A stretch of DNA of 64,000 nt from Acidimicrobiales bacterium. Lineage in GTDB: Bacteria > Actinomycetota > Acidimicrobiia > Acidimicrobiales > Iamiaceae. The translations under genes and the position numbers were made by a program. The notes below the pieces were generated by a model. It saw nothing but the letters and a program-made list of their open reading frames with translations. It did no database searches and was not told the DNA's origin. The stretch lies in contig DASZTW010000001.1 of NCBI GenBank assembly GCA_035547835.1, positions 62,001 to 126,000 of the forward strand. Reading direction: 5' to 3'. Shown here one piece after another: positions 50,729 to 58,928 of the stretch; the first letter of the stretch is position 1, and the number at the start of each line of letters is the position of its first letter.

Positions 50729-50804
50729 GCCCTCGTAGCTCAGGGGATAGAGCGTCGGTTTCCTAAACCGTGCGTCGCAGGTTCGAATCCTGCCGGGGGC
50801 ACCA
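50729..50804 (+). tRNA. tRNA-Arg (anticodon CCT)
   Basis: Acceptor GCCCTCG pairs with CGGGGGC (one G-T), D-arm GCTC/GAGC, anticodon loop TTCCTAA giving CCT, T-arm GCAGG-TTCGAAT-CCTGC, and an encoded CCA end. The first base pair of the anticodon stem is a T-T mismatch. Reads AGG codons. Confidence 0.95.
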
Positions 50805-50897
50805 GCGCCGCGTCGGCTCACCTGCCCGGGATGCCAGCGCCGCGTCGGCTCGTCGACGGTGCCCCGCTACTGCTGGTATCCCTCGACGGTGCCCCGC
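50802..50897. repeat. Short direct repeats after the tRNA and at the DUF2630 3' end
   Basis: CCAGCGCCGCGTCGGCTC occurs twice (from 50802 and from about 50833), the first starting in the tRNA CCA end. A 30-bp unit (starting TCGACGGTGCCCCGCTACTG on the plus strand) is tandemly duplicated at about 50851-50911; it contains the last codons and stop of the DUF2630 gene, so an identical second copy of the gene end lies just downstream. Confidence 0.75.
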
Positions 50898-51139
50898 TAC
50901 TGCTGGTATCCCTCGACGGTGGACTCGGGGCGGACGGCCGTGTCGGCCGGATCGCCGCCGATCTCGCGACGAGCCCGCCGCTGACGGAGCAGGTCCCAAC
51001 ACTGGTCGAGCGCGACCTCGATCTCGTGCAGCCGACCGAGGTCGTCGGCGCTCAGCGGCTCGCCCACATGCGAGCGCTCGAGCCGATGCTCCTCCTCTGC
51101 CAACTCATTGATCCGTTGCACCACCTCGTGGTCATCCAC
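50897..51139 (-). CDS. DUF2630 family protein
   Basis: 80 residues. Matches the small actinobacterial DUF2630 family: MDDHEVVQRINELAEEEHRL, then LHEIEVALDQCWDLLRQRRA and the C-terminal PESTVEGYQQ. Helical, acidic, no known function. ATG with GGAGGA 6 nt upstream. The end of the gene is duplicated downstream by a 30-bp tandem repeat. Confidence 0.85.
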   Translation of the reverse strand: MDDHEVVQRINELAEEEHRLERSHVGEPLSADDLGRLHEIEVALDQCWDLLRQRRARREIGGDPADTAVRPESTVEGYQQ

Positions 51140-51178
51140 GATCGTCCTCCTGCGTCGCCCACCTGGCCACCTCCACCA

Positions 51179-51841
51179 TCATGCGCCGCCGCGGCCGTAG
51201 AAGCGCGGCGCCCGGTAGTTGGCCCCGACCTCGGGGCGACCTCGGCGCGACGTCCACCGCCACTGCAACGACACCCGGCTGCCGTACGCGCTCGCGGGCT
51301 GGTAGGCAACCGAGTGCTCCCAGCCGACTTGGCAGGTCCCGCCCATCACCAGCAGGTCACCCGAATCGGGCGCGAAGTCATGGGTGGCGCCTTTGGCCGG
51401 CAGGTCGTGGTCGTGACGGTTCGCCCGTGGTCGGAGCAGCCAAGGCCGACGGGCACCGAGGCTGAGCACGCAGATCAGGGTCTCGTCGAGCCAGCGCAGC
51501 TCCCGATCGCGGTGAAACGCCTGGCCGTCGCTTCCGTCGCGATACCGGATGAGGCTGCACCCGTCGAACCGCACGTGGTAGCGGTGCTGCAACCAGCGCT
51601 GTGCGTCGAGCAGGACGGGATGGGGCGGCGGCGAGCCGAGCTTCCAGAACGAGCCCACCCGCCGCTCCTGCACGTAATGGTCGTACCGGTAGACCTGGCT
51701 CCCCCGCCACGGGACCCTCTCGGCGAGGTGGTCGTGTAGCTCGTCGCCGTCGTCGATCCACCCGCGCACCACATCGACCCACGCGCCGGCACCCAGGTCG
51801 AGCCGCTCCACCTCCGGCTCGGCTGCCAGCGCGACCGTCAT
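51179..51841 (-). CDS. AlkB-like 2-oxoglutarate/Fe(II) dioxygenase
   Basis: 220 residues. Iron ligands His110 and Asp112 in FHRDRE, a distal His in GWEHSVAY, and RVSLQWRW with the 2-oxoglutarate arginines. SLGARRPWLLRP is the usual AlkB central strand. Bacterial homologues demethylate alkylated DNA or RNA; ALKBH2/3-type and tRNA-acting members cannot be separated by eye. ATG 51841 is 6 nt after TACGTT. Confidence 0.85.
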   Translation of the reverse strand: MTVALAAEPEVERLDLGAGAWVDVVRGWIDDGDELHDHLAERVPWRGSQVYRYDHYVQERRVGSFWKLGSPPPHPVLLDAQRWLQHRYHVRFDGCSLIRYRDGSDGQAFHRDRELRWLDETLICVLSLGARRPWLLRPRANRHDHDLPAKGATHDFAPDSGDLLVMGGTCQVGWEHSVAYQPASAYGSRVSLQWRWTSRRGRPEVGANYRAPRFYGRGGA

Positions 51842-51847
51842 CCCCCG

Positions 51848-51853
51848 AACGTA
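51848..51853 (-). promoter_or_regulatory. -10 hexamer, alkB-like gene
   Basis: TACGTT, six bases, ATG: leaderless layout. Confidence 0.5.
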
Positions 51854-51881
51854 CCGCCCCCTGCGCCCCAAACCCCTGGTG

Positions 51882-51924
51882 GTGTGAGCACCTGGCCACC
51901 CCACAGGTGGTCAAGTGCTCACAG
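51882..51924. repeat. 43-bp palindromic element, family 1
   Basis: GTGTGAGCACCTGGCCACC, spacer CCACA, GGTGGTCAAGTGCTCACAG. Lies 26 bp downstream of the NlpC/P60 gene stop (minus strand). Confidence 0.87.
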
Positions 51925-51950
51925 CAGGGTGGGTCGAGCGGACGGAGGGG

Positions 51951-53168
51951 TCAAAAGACGACGCGGCCGAAGCCGCTGATGGAGCGGCGGTAGACCGGGT
52001 CGAGCCGCACGACCGTGCCGGTGTAGGGCGCGTCGATCATGTAGCCGTCGCCGATGTAGAGGCCGACGTGCGTGGCCGGGGTGCCGAAGAACACGAGGTC
52101 GCCGGGTTGGGCGTCGGCAGGGCTGACCGGGACGGTGTAGGCCTGCTGGTCGGCCGCCACGCGCGGGATCGCGGTGCCGGCGTGGAGGAATGCCTGCTGG
52201 GTGAGGCCCGAACAGTCGAAGCTGTTGGGTCCGTTGCCGCCCCACTGGTAGGGCTTGCCCATCTGGTCGCGGGCGAACTGGATGGCGCTCTGCACCCGGG
52301 GATCGAGCAGCGGTGCGGTGCCGTAACCGTCGAGGCCACGGCGGGCGAGCGCCTCGGCCAACAGCCGCTGGGCCTGTTCGGGGCTGATGGCCTTGTCGCC
52401 GATGGCCAGTTGCGACAGCTTGGTCTGGGCGACCCCCAGCTGGTCGAACAGCGACGTGATCTTGTGGTTCACGTCCTGCTGCGATTGCTGCACCTTCTGC
52501 AGCGCGTCCCTCGCCCGATCTCGATCACGGCGAGCGGCGCCCGCCCGCTGGTGGCGGGCGTGGGCGTTGTCCTCGGCCGACGCGAACTGCCGGCGAGCTT
52601 CACCGACCGTCAGGCTGCGGTACGTGGGCGTCGGATCACCTTCGAGCTTGCCCTCGAAGCTCATGTCGTCGTCGCTGACGTAGGACCGGATCGCCAATCG
52701 GGCGAGCACCGTGCGCCAGTGCGCGACCCGCCGGTCCGCTGCCCTCGACACGTTGCCCGCCTTCGCCAGCGCGGCGTTGGCCTTGTCGAGCACGCCCTGG
52801 GCCTGCACCACCGACTGGTTCGAGGTCGCCAGCGTGAGTTGCGCCTGGATCAACAACGCATGGAGACGGTCGACCATGACGCCCTGGTCGAACACGGGGT
52901 CGGCGACAGGCTGCCGCACGATCTTGGGCACGGGGGGCTGGTTGCCGGGCGTGGTGGTGGTCGTGGGGCGACGGGTCGTCGTGCTGCTCGACGGCGCCGA
53001 GGGCGGGCTGGGCCGCGTGGTCGCCGTGGTGGTGCTGGTGGTGCTGGACTCGCCCGGCTGCGGCACGATCGGCGGGATGGTCTGGGCCGGCGCGGGCGAT
53101 GGCAGGAGCGCCACCGACAACAGCACACCCAGCGCCAGGGCGAGCGCGACCACCGGACGGCGGTTCAC
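51951..53168 (-). CDS. Secreted NlpC/P60 peptidoglycan endopeptidase (RipA-like)
   Basis: 405 residues. Signal peptide (about 1-28; VVALALALGVLLSVALLP), a Thr/Ser/Pro-rich linker, a coiled-coil region (about 95-260) as in RipA/PcsB-type hydrolases, and a C-terminal NlpC/P60 domain with catalytic Cys319 (SFDCSGL), His367 (THVGLY) and a polar third residue in the IDAPYTG segment. Cleaves stem peptides during cell separation. GTG 53168 gives the proper signal peptide; the longer frame is antisense to the next gene. Confidence 0.9.
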   Translation of the reverse strand: MNRRPVVALALALGVLLSVALLPSPAPAQTIPPIVPQPGESSTTSTTTATTRPSPPSAPSSSTTTRRPTTTTTPGNQPPVPKIVRQPVADPVFDQGVMVDRLHALLIQAQLTLATSNQSVVQAQGVLDKANAALAKAGNVSRAADRRVAHWRTVLARLAIRSYVSDDDMSFEGKLEGDPTPTYRSLTVGEARRQFASAEDNAHARHQRAGAARRDRDRARDALQKVQQSQQDVNHKITSLFDQLGVAQTKLSQLAIGDKAISPEQAQRLLAEALARRGLDGYGTAPLLDPRVQSAIQFARDQMGKPYQWGGNGPNSFDCSGLTQQAFLHAGTAIPRVAADQQAYTVPVSPADAQPGDLVFFGTPATHVGLYIGDGYMIDAPYTGTVVRLDPVYRRSISGFGRVVF

Positions 53169-53265
53169 CCCGGGTTCCCCAGCTCGATCATCGGTGCTCC
53201 ATCTGCGTGCACGCGCCCGCCTACCACCTTCGGTCCGCGCGTCCCCCACTGTGAGTGGTTCTGCG

Positions 53266-54780
53266 TCAGTCGGCCGCATCCTGCACCTGTTGGAGGAACC
53301 GGGACCAGCCCGCAGCGAGATCCTGTCGTAGTTGTGCCTTTTGCACCTTTCCCATGGCGTTGCGGGGCAAGTCGGACACCACCACCGCCCAGCGCGGCAC
53401 CTTGTAGCGCGCCACGTGGCGAGCCAGCTCCTGCAAACACGCGTCGGGATCCGGCGAGCCAACCGGACCGGCGGGATCGGCAACGAGCACGGCGACGCCC
53501 GACTCGCCGAACTCCGGATGGGGCATCCCCACCACCGCCGATTCGGCCACACCCGGCAGCTCGTCGAGCAGCCGCTCGAGCTCGGCGGGATACACGTTGT
53601 AGCCACCCGAGATGATGAGGTCCTTCGAGCGACCCACCAGCGTGAGACGACCGTCGTCGGCCAACACGCCGAGGTCGCCGGTGCGGAACCACCCATCGGG
53701 GGTCGTGTCGACGGCGCGCCGCTCCGGTTGACGCCAGTAGCCGAGGCAGACGTTCGGACCGCGCACCTGCACGTCGCCCGCCGCCCTTGCGGGCAGGGTC
53801 GCTCCCGAGTCGTCGACCACACGCACCTCCACGCCCGGCAGCGCGTACCCGACGGTGCCGCCGATGCGGGGACCGTCGAGCGGGTTGCTGGCGATCATCA
53901 ACGTCTCGGTCATGCCGTAGCGCTCGAGCACGCGCTGCCCCGTCCGCTCCTCGAACGCCCCGTGGGTCGTGGCCTGCAGGGGAGCCGAACCGGAGACGAA
54001 CAGCCGGACATCGCCGACCGCCGTGCGATCGAGACGGGGTGAGCCCAACAACCTCGTGTAGTGAGTGGGTACGCCCATGAAGACGGTCGGCCGCACGGGG
54101 CTCGCGTCGAGGCCCGCCAACGAGTCGATGACCGCGTCGACGTCGAAGCCGTCGTGCCACACCAGCGGCGTGCCGTTGGCCAGCGAGGTGTTGCAGGCCA
54201 CGAACAGCCCGTGGGCGTGGAAGACCGGCAGCACGTGGAGCACCGCATCGTCGGGCTCGAAGCCCCATGCCCGGCGCAGCGCGACGGCGTTCGACGCCAA
54301 GTTGCCGTGGCTGATCATCGCCCCTTTCGGCCGTCCGGTCGTCCCCGAGGTGTACAGCAGGGCGGCGAGGTCGTCGGCGTCGCGGTCGACCGGCTCGGCC
54401 ATCGCTCGTCCGGGGCCGGCGTCGGCCGCGGCGACCAACTCGCCGAGCTCGGCGAGCGAACGGACCGCGAGCGCAGGTTCGGCATCGGACAGGAGGTAGT
54501 CGGCTTCCTCTGGCAGGTAGGCGGGGTTCATGGGGTGAAAGACGGCGCCGGCCCACAGGACTGCCAGGTACAGGACCACCGAGTCGGGATGGCGCTCGAC
54601 CTGCACCGAGACCCGGTCGCCGGGTCGTACGCCCCGGTCGTGCAACGCCCCCGCCAAACCCCGGACCCGCGAGGCGAGGTCGCCCAACGTGTGCGCGACG
54701 GCCCGGTCGCGCACGAGGAACGGCGCGTCGGGATGATCTTCCCAGTGCGGCACGAAGAGCTCGAGCAGGGGCGACCGCAT
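53266..54780 (-). CDS. AMP-dependent acyl-CoA synthetase (malonyl-CoA synthetase-like)
   Basis: 504 residues, ANL superfamily. Phosphate loop YTSGTTGRPKGAMISH, LPVFHAHGLFVA, ERYGMTE, DGWFRTGDLG and the hinge plus catalytic lysine region SGGYNVYPAELE ... NAMGKVQK. The HGLFVACNTSL segment resembles MatB malonyl-CoA synthetases, but short-chain specificity is inference. ATG 54780; ends 97 bp before the endopeptidase gene. Confidence 0.87.
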   Translation of the reverse strand: MRSPLLELFVPHWEDHPDAPFLVRDRAVAHTLGDLASRVRGLAGALHDRGVRPGDRVSVQVERHPDSVVLYLAVLWAGAVFHPMNPAYLPEEADYLLSDAEPALAVRSLAELGELVAAADAGPGRAMAEPVDRDADDLAALLYTSGTTGRPKGAMISHGNLASNAVALRRAWGFEPDDAVLHVLPVFHAHGLFVACNTSLANGTPLVWHDGFDVDAVIDSLAGLDASPVRPTVFMGVPTHYTRLLGSPRLDRTAVGDVRLFVSGSAPLQATTHGAFEERTGQRVLERYGMTETLMIASNPLDGPRIGGTVGYALPGVEVRVVDDSGATLPARAAGDVQVRGPNVCLGYWRQPERRAVDTTPDGWFRTGDLGVLADDGRLTLVGRSKDLIISGGYNVYPAELERLLDELPGVAESAVVGMPHPEFGESGVAVLVADPAGPVGSPDPDACLQELARHVARYKVPRWAVVVSDLPRNAMGKVQKAQLRQDLAAGWSRFLQQVQDAAD

Positions 54781-54883
54781 CCACTCAGTGTCGCGTCGGG
54801 GGCCCGCCGTGCCGGACCATTCCCCATGCCCGGCACCTGACCGTGCCGCCCGGGCGCTCTGCGGTGCCCGGTATGGGAGGTCG

Positions 54884-54889
54884 TACGAT
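54884..54889 (+). promoter_or_regulatory. Possible -10 hexamer, CDF transporter gene
   Basis: TACGAT, about 92 nt before the ATG at 54981; weak evidence. Confidence 0.25.
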
Positions 54890-54980
54890 CGGCGCTGGCG
54901 CCCTCGAGGTCGACGGGCGGCGAACGATCACCCGATCGCGATCACCCCGATCCACGACCACCTACCCCACGGAGCACCGC

Positions 54981-56090
54981 ATGTCCGACTCGGGCCACGG
55001 CACCCGGGCCATCGTCGCCGCGTTCCTCGCGAACTTGGGGATCGCCATCGCCAAGTTCGCCGGGTTCGCGTTCACCGGATCCGGGTCGATGCTCGCCGAG
55101 GGCGTGCACTCGGTGGCCGACACGGGCAACCAGCTGCTGCTCCTGTTCGGCGGCCGCAAGGCCCGCCGCGAAGCCGACCCGGAGCACCCCTTCGGCTACG
55201 GCCGGGAGCGCTACTTCTGGGCGTTCATGGTGGCCGTTGTGCTGTTCACGCTCGGTGCAGCGTTCGCCGTGTTCGACGGCATCGAGAAACTGCGCCACCC
55301 CCACCAGCTCGACGCCGCCCAGTGGGCGTACGCGATCTTGGGCGTCGCCGTCGTCCTCGAAGGCTTCAGCTTCCGCACCGCGATGCAAGAAGCCAAGACC
55401 GCGATGGGCCCGCGCACCCGGCTGTGGCGCTTCATCCGCAGCGCGAAAGCGCCCGAGGTGCCCGTGGTGCTGTTGGAGGACACCGCGGCCCTCACCGGTC
55501 TAGTGGTGGCGCTCGCCGCGGTGGTCGCCAGCCAGCTCACGCACGATCCCAAGTGGGACGCGATCGGCACCATCACCATCGGCGGTCTGCTCGGCATCGT
55601 TGCCGTCGTGCTCGCGTCGGAGATGAAGTCGCTGCTGATCGGCGAATCGGCCACCAAGCATGTGCAAGAAGCGATCCGGGGTGCCCTCGAGATCGAGCCG
55701 AGCGTGGTGCGGGTGATCCATCTGCGCACGGAGCACCGAGGTCCCGACGAGCTGCTCGTGGCGGCCAAGGTCGAGTTCCTCCACTCGCTGACACTCCCGG
55801 AGGTGGCCGAAGCTGTCGACCGCGTGGAAGCGAACGTCCGAGCGAACGTGCCCGCCGCCAAAGTGATGTACATCGAGCCCGACGTGTCGCGCGACAAGGT
55901 GGCCGCACCGATGGTCAGCGAGACAGCGGGGCTCACCACCGGCGAGTGGGAGACGATCACCGGCGCAGTCGACGCCGTCGCCGACGCGGGGCCGGTACCA
56001 CCGCACGACGACCTCGACGCGCTGTTGCGCCCGCAGCCCATTCCTGAGCAGGCCACCGGGGAGCGACGCCGTCGACGCGAGTCGTCGTAG
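54981..56090 (+). CDS. Cation diffusion facilitator transporter (second type)
   Basis: 369 residues. SMLAEGVHSVADTGNQ (metal site with HxxxD) in helix 2 and LLEDTAALTGLVVAL in helix 5 (ExxxD variant), then a C-terminal cytoplasmic domain (from about 235). The EDTAAL variant is typical of the larger CDF proteins related to ZNT9/MMT1-like exporters, which may handle iron, cobalt or zinc. ATG with GGAG 6-9 nt upstream. The Arg-rich C-terminal end is low complexity. Confidence 0.87.
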   Translation: MSDSGHGTRAIVAAFLANLGIAIAKFAGFAFTGSGSMLAEGVHSVADTGNQLLLLFGGRKARREADPEHPFGYGRERYFWAFMVAVVLFTLGAAFAVFDGIEKLRHPHQLDAAQWAYAILGVAVVLEGFSFRTAMQEAKTAMGPRTRLWRFIRSAKAPEVPVVLLEDTAALTGLVVALAAVVASQLTHDPKWDAIGTITIGGLLGIVAVVLASEMKSLLIGESATKHVQEAIRGALEIEPSVVRVIHLRTEHRGPDELLVAAKVEFLHSLTLPEVAEAVDRVEANVRANVPAAKVMYIEPDVSRDKVAAPMVSETAGLTTGEWETITGAVDAVADAGPVPPHDDLDALLRPQPIPEQATGERRRRRESS

Positions 56091-56156
56091 CCGACCGGGC
56101 GCCAACCAGGAGCGACCGGGGCGCGCCGTGCCGGTCGCCGGGCGCGACCGGGCGCG

Positions 56157-57068
56157 TCAGATCCAGCGCTTGTGACGGAACCAGGCGAGCTGGGCGGCGG
56201 TGCTGAGGACGATCAGCAGCCACGAGAACCCGTAGCCCTGCGCCCACCCCAGCTCCGGGATGTGGCGGAAGTTCTGGCCGTACAGGCCGACGATGAACGT
56301 CGGTAGCAGCAACGCCGACGCGATCACCGTGAGGACCTTCATCACTTCGTTCTGGTCGTTCGCCACCTTTGCCTGGTGGTAGTCGCGGACACCGCTGAGC
56401 AGATCGCGCGACGTCTCGAGCGCATCGGCGGCGCGCAGCAACTTGTCGAGTGCATCGCCGAAGTGCAGCTCCACGTCGCGGGGGAACAGCTCGCCGCCGC
56501 CGTCGAGCTCGACACGGTTGTCGACCACTTGGCGCACGGCGTCGCGCGTCGGGGCAAGGGTCTTGCGGACGCGCAACAGGTCGTGGCGCAAGTCGGAGAT
56601 GCGGTTGCGGACCTGCTCGTTGGTGGCGTCCTCGACTTGATCCTCGAGCTCGTCGATCTCGTCCTGCAGGTCGTCGACCAGGTCGAGATACGCCTCCGCG
56701 ACTTCGTCGACCAGCAGGTACGCGATCTGGCCGGGCGGATGGCCGTCGCGGCGGCACACGTCGATCAGCGCGGCGATGTCGAACGCCTGGCCGCGCTCGG
56801 GCGTCTTGCGGACCGTGACCACGCGGTCGCGGGTCAACACCAGGTCGATCTCCTGGTGGTACACGAGGTCGCGCTCGCGGTCGACGCGCATCACGAGCAG
56901 TACCCCGAACACGTAGTTGCCTTGGCTCACCATCTTCGGGCGGGGCTCGTCACCGTGACGGGCTGGCGCCGTGAGCTGCTCGATGGCGGTCACGTGCACT
57001 TCGACCGGGAGCTGCTCGCGCAACTGCTCGATGCTCGGGTCGAGCAAGTCGGTCCACGAGGTCGGCAC
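56157..57068 (-). CDS. CorA-like divalent cation channel/transporter
   Basis: 303 residues. Long acidic cytoplasmic helices (EAYLDLVDDLQDEIDELEDQ), two C-terminal membrane helices (MKVLTVIASALLLPTFIVGLYG and FSWLLIVLSTAAQL) and a basic end RHKRWI. The selectivity loop reads YGQNF rather than the near-universal YGMNF. Mg2+/Co2+ or, as for ZntB, Zn2+ transport. GTG start is 6 nt after TAGCGT. Confidence 0.88.
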   Translation of the reverse strand: MPTSWTDLLDPSIEQLREQLPVEVHVTAIEQLTAPARHGDEPRPKMVSQGNYVFGVLLVMRVDRERDLVYHQEIDLVLTRDRVVTVRKTPERGQAFDIAALIDVCRRDGHPPGQIAYLLVDEVAEAYLDLVDDLQDEIDELEDQVEDATNEQVRNRISDLRHDLLRVRKTLAPTRDAVRQVVDNRVELDGGGELFPRDVELHFGDALDKLLRAADALETSRDLLSGVRDYHQAKVANDQNEVMKVLTVIASALLLPTFIVGLYGQNFRHIPELGWAQGYGFSWLLIVLSTAAQLAWFRHKRWI

Positions 57069-57074
57069 GGCTGA

Positions 57075-57080
57075 ACGCTA
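57075..57080 (-). promoter_or_regulatory. -10 hexamer, corA-like gene
   Basis: TAGCGT, six bases, GTG: leaderless layout. Confidence 0.5.
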
Positions 57081-57167
57081 CGCGTGCGGGACGGCCCGCT
57101 GGAGGACCCTCCCGCTAAACCCGATAAGGTCAGTCGGGAATTCAGACCATCCGAGAAAGGACGCAAC

Positions 57168-57797
57168 ATGGCCGTTCGATTGGGCGACGAAGCCCCCGAC
57201 TTCACGGCGGAGACCACCGAAGGCACCGTCAACTTCCACGAGTGGAAGGGCGACAGCTGGGCCCTGCTCTTCTCGCACCCGAAGGACTTCACGCCCGTGT
57301 GCACCACCGAGCTCGGCTCGCTGGCCGGGCTCAAGCCCGAGTTCGACAAGCGCGGCGTCAAGCTGATCGGCATCTCGGTCGACCCGCTCGAGAGCCACAA
57401 GGGTTGGGCCGGCGACATCAAAGACGTCACCGGCAACGAGCTCAACTACCCGCTCATCGCCGATCCGGACCGTGAGGTCGCGAACAAGTACGACATGATC
57501 CACCCGAACGCGCTGGAGACCGCCACCGTCCGCACCGTGTTCGTGATCGGGCCCGACAACAAGGTGAAGCTCTCGCTCACCTACCCCGCCTCCACCGGCC
57601 GGAACTGGGCCGAGATCCTGCGCGCGATCGACTCGCTGCAGCTCACGGCCAACCACAGCGTGTCGACACCCGCCAACTGGAACCAGGGCGACGACGTGAT
57701 CATCTCGCCCGCCATCAACGACGAGGACGCCAAGGCCAAGTTCGGCGGCTTCGACAAGAAGAAGGACTACCTGCGCTACACCAAGCAGCCCGGCTGA
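57168..57797 (+). CDS. Peroxiredoxin, 1-Cys (Prx6) type
   Basis: 209 residues. Peroxidatic Cys in FSHPKDFTPVCTTELG, LIGISVDPLESHKGW, and a C-terminal Prx6-type arm with TPANWNQGDDVIISPAI. Reduces peroxides in the cytoplasm; no second catalytic Cys in the usual place. ATG 57168 with GAGAAAGGA 6 nt upstream. Ends with a clear hairpin terminator. Confidence 0.93.
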   Translation: MAVRLGDEAPDFTAETTEGTVNFHEWKGDSWALLFSHPKDFTPVCTTELGSLAGLKPEFDKRGVKLIGISVDPLESHKGWAGDIKDVTGNELNYPLIADPDREVANKYDMIHPNALETATVRTVFVIGPDNKVKLSLTYPASTGRNWAEILRAIDSLQLTANHSVSTPANWNQGDDVIISPAINDEDAKAKFGGFDKKKDYLRYTKQPG

Positions 57798-57818
57798 CCC
57801 GGTCCGAGCCTGACGCAC

Positions 57819-57847
57819 GAGGGGGTCGGCGGCCTGCCGGCCCCCTC
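57819..57847 (+). terminator. Terminator-like hairpin after the peroxiredoxin gene
   Basis: GAGGGGGTCGGC, loop GGCCT, GCCGGCCCCCTC: 12-bp stem with one G-T pair, 22 nt after the stop. No T-run. Confidence 0.55.
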
Positions 57848-58025
57848 GCCGCGTCCGGGTCGCGCCGCGACGCACACCGCGGACGGGCGCGAACGGCAGG
57901 CGGCCGAGCGATGGGTCTCGTCGCCGAATTGGGTGGGGATCCGGTCGCTGGCAACCGCTTCTCCGCCGGGTGGGGCAGCGGCTCGTCGCCACGCCCGTCC
58001 GCCGCACGCGCCAGACTCGGACCCG

Positions 58026-58928
58026 ATGTGGCTGGCGTGGGACGCGGCGGCATGGCTCGCGGCAGGGCTTGGGGTGGTGATGGTCATCACGGCGCGCGCC
58101 CGCGACCGACGGGTGCAAGCGGTGCGGGCCTTCGGCGTGGAGATCACGATCATCTTGGCGCTGTACGCCCTGTGGCAACGCGCCGGGATGCTCTCCATCA
58201 TGCACACCGACCACGCCATGTCGCGCGGCCGCTCGATCTGGAAGTTCGAGCGCGCCTGGCACCTTCCCAACGAGGTGACGATCCAGCGATGGGTGCTCCC
58301 CCACTCGCTGCTGTCGCAGCTGTGCAACCGCTACTACGCGTACCTACATGTGCCGACGCTCGGGATCTTCCTGCTGTGGCTGTTCGTCCGTCATCGCGAT
58401 CGGTACCCGTCGGCGCGCACCACGTTGGCGATCGCCACCGGCGGCTGTCTCGCGATCCAGCTCGTCCCGGTGGCTCCGCCACGGATGTTTCCCGACCTCG
58501 GGTTCGTCGACCTCGCCCAGCGCTACCACCAGTCCGTGTACAGCCCGCTCGGCACCGGGCTCGCCGACCAGCTGTCGGCGATGCCGTCGGTGCACGTGGC
58601 TTGGGCGGTGCTCGTCGGCTTCGTCGCGTGGCGCCTGTCGTCCAGCAGATGGCGCTACCTGGCCGTCGCCCACATGGTCATCACGATCTTCGTCGTGACC
58701 GTGACCGCCAACCACTGGCTGCTCGACGGGATCGTCGCCGTGGCGGTCCTGGCTGCCTCGTGGCTGGTGCAGCAGTCGATCCGGACGGCGTGGCGGCGCA
58801 TGGCCGCGGCGTGGCGCGACCGGTCCGACGCGGCGGGCGACGGCGGATCAGGCGGGAGCAGGGGCGGCGGCGTCGCGGAGGGTGTCGTCGATGACGCGAC
58901 GCCATCCGTAGGGGTCCACGCCCATTGA
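58026..58928 (+). CDS. PAP2 superfamily membrane protein (second copy type)
   Basis: 300 residues. Six membrane helices with PSVHVAWA and NHWLLDGIVAV, the PAP2_3 phosphatase motifs, similar in layout to the protein at 12.3 kb. ATG 58026 is 8 nt after CAGACT, a near-match to the leaderless pattern. The C-terminal 30 or so residues are Gly/Ala-rich and overlap by 81 bp, antisense, with the 3' end of the convergent cyclase gene. Substrate unknown, probably a membrane lipid phosphate. Confidence 0.78.
   Translation: MWLAWDAAAWLAAGLGVVMVITARARDRRVQAVRAFGVEITIILALYALWQRAGMLSIMHTDHAMSRGRSIWKFERAWHLPNEVTIQRWVLPHSLLSQLCNRYYAYLHVPTLGIFLLWLFVRHRDRYPSARTTLAIATGGCLAIQLVPVAPPRMFPDLGFVDLAQRYHQSVYSPLGTGLADQLSAMPSVHVAWAVLVGFVAWRLSSSRWRYLAVAHMVITIFVVTVTANHWLLDGIVAVAVLAASWLVQQSIRTAWRRMAAAWRDRSDAAGDGGSGGSRGGGVAEGVVDDATPSVGVHAH

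Noticed and set aside
50785-50852. tRNA-linked attachment sites of an integrated element
   Set aside because: The 18-bp direct repeats are only 31 bp apart and no integrase is nearby, so nothing is inserted between them.
50763-51002. A 79-codon minus-strand ORF containing the peptide WCPRQDSNLRRTV
   Set aside because: It is the antisense of the tRNA-Arg; RQDSNLR peptides are a well-known artefact of translating tRNA complements.
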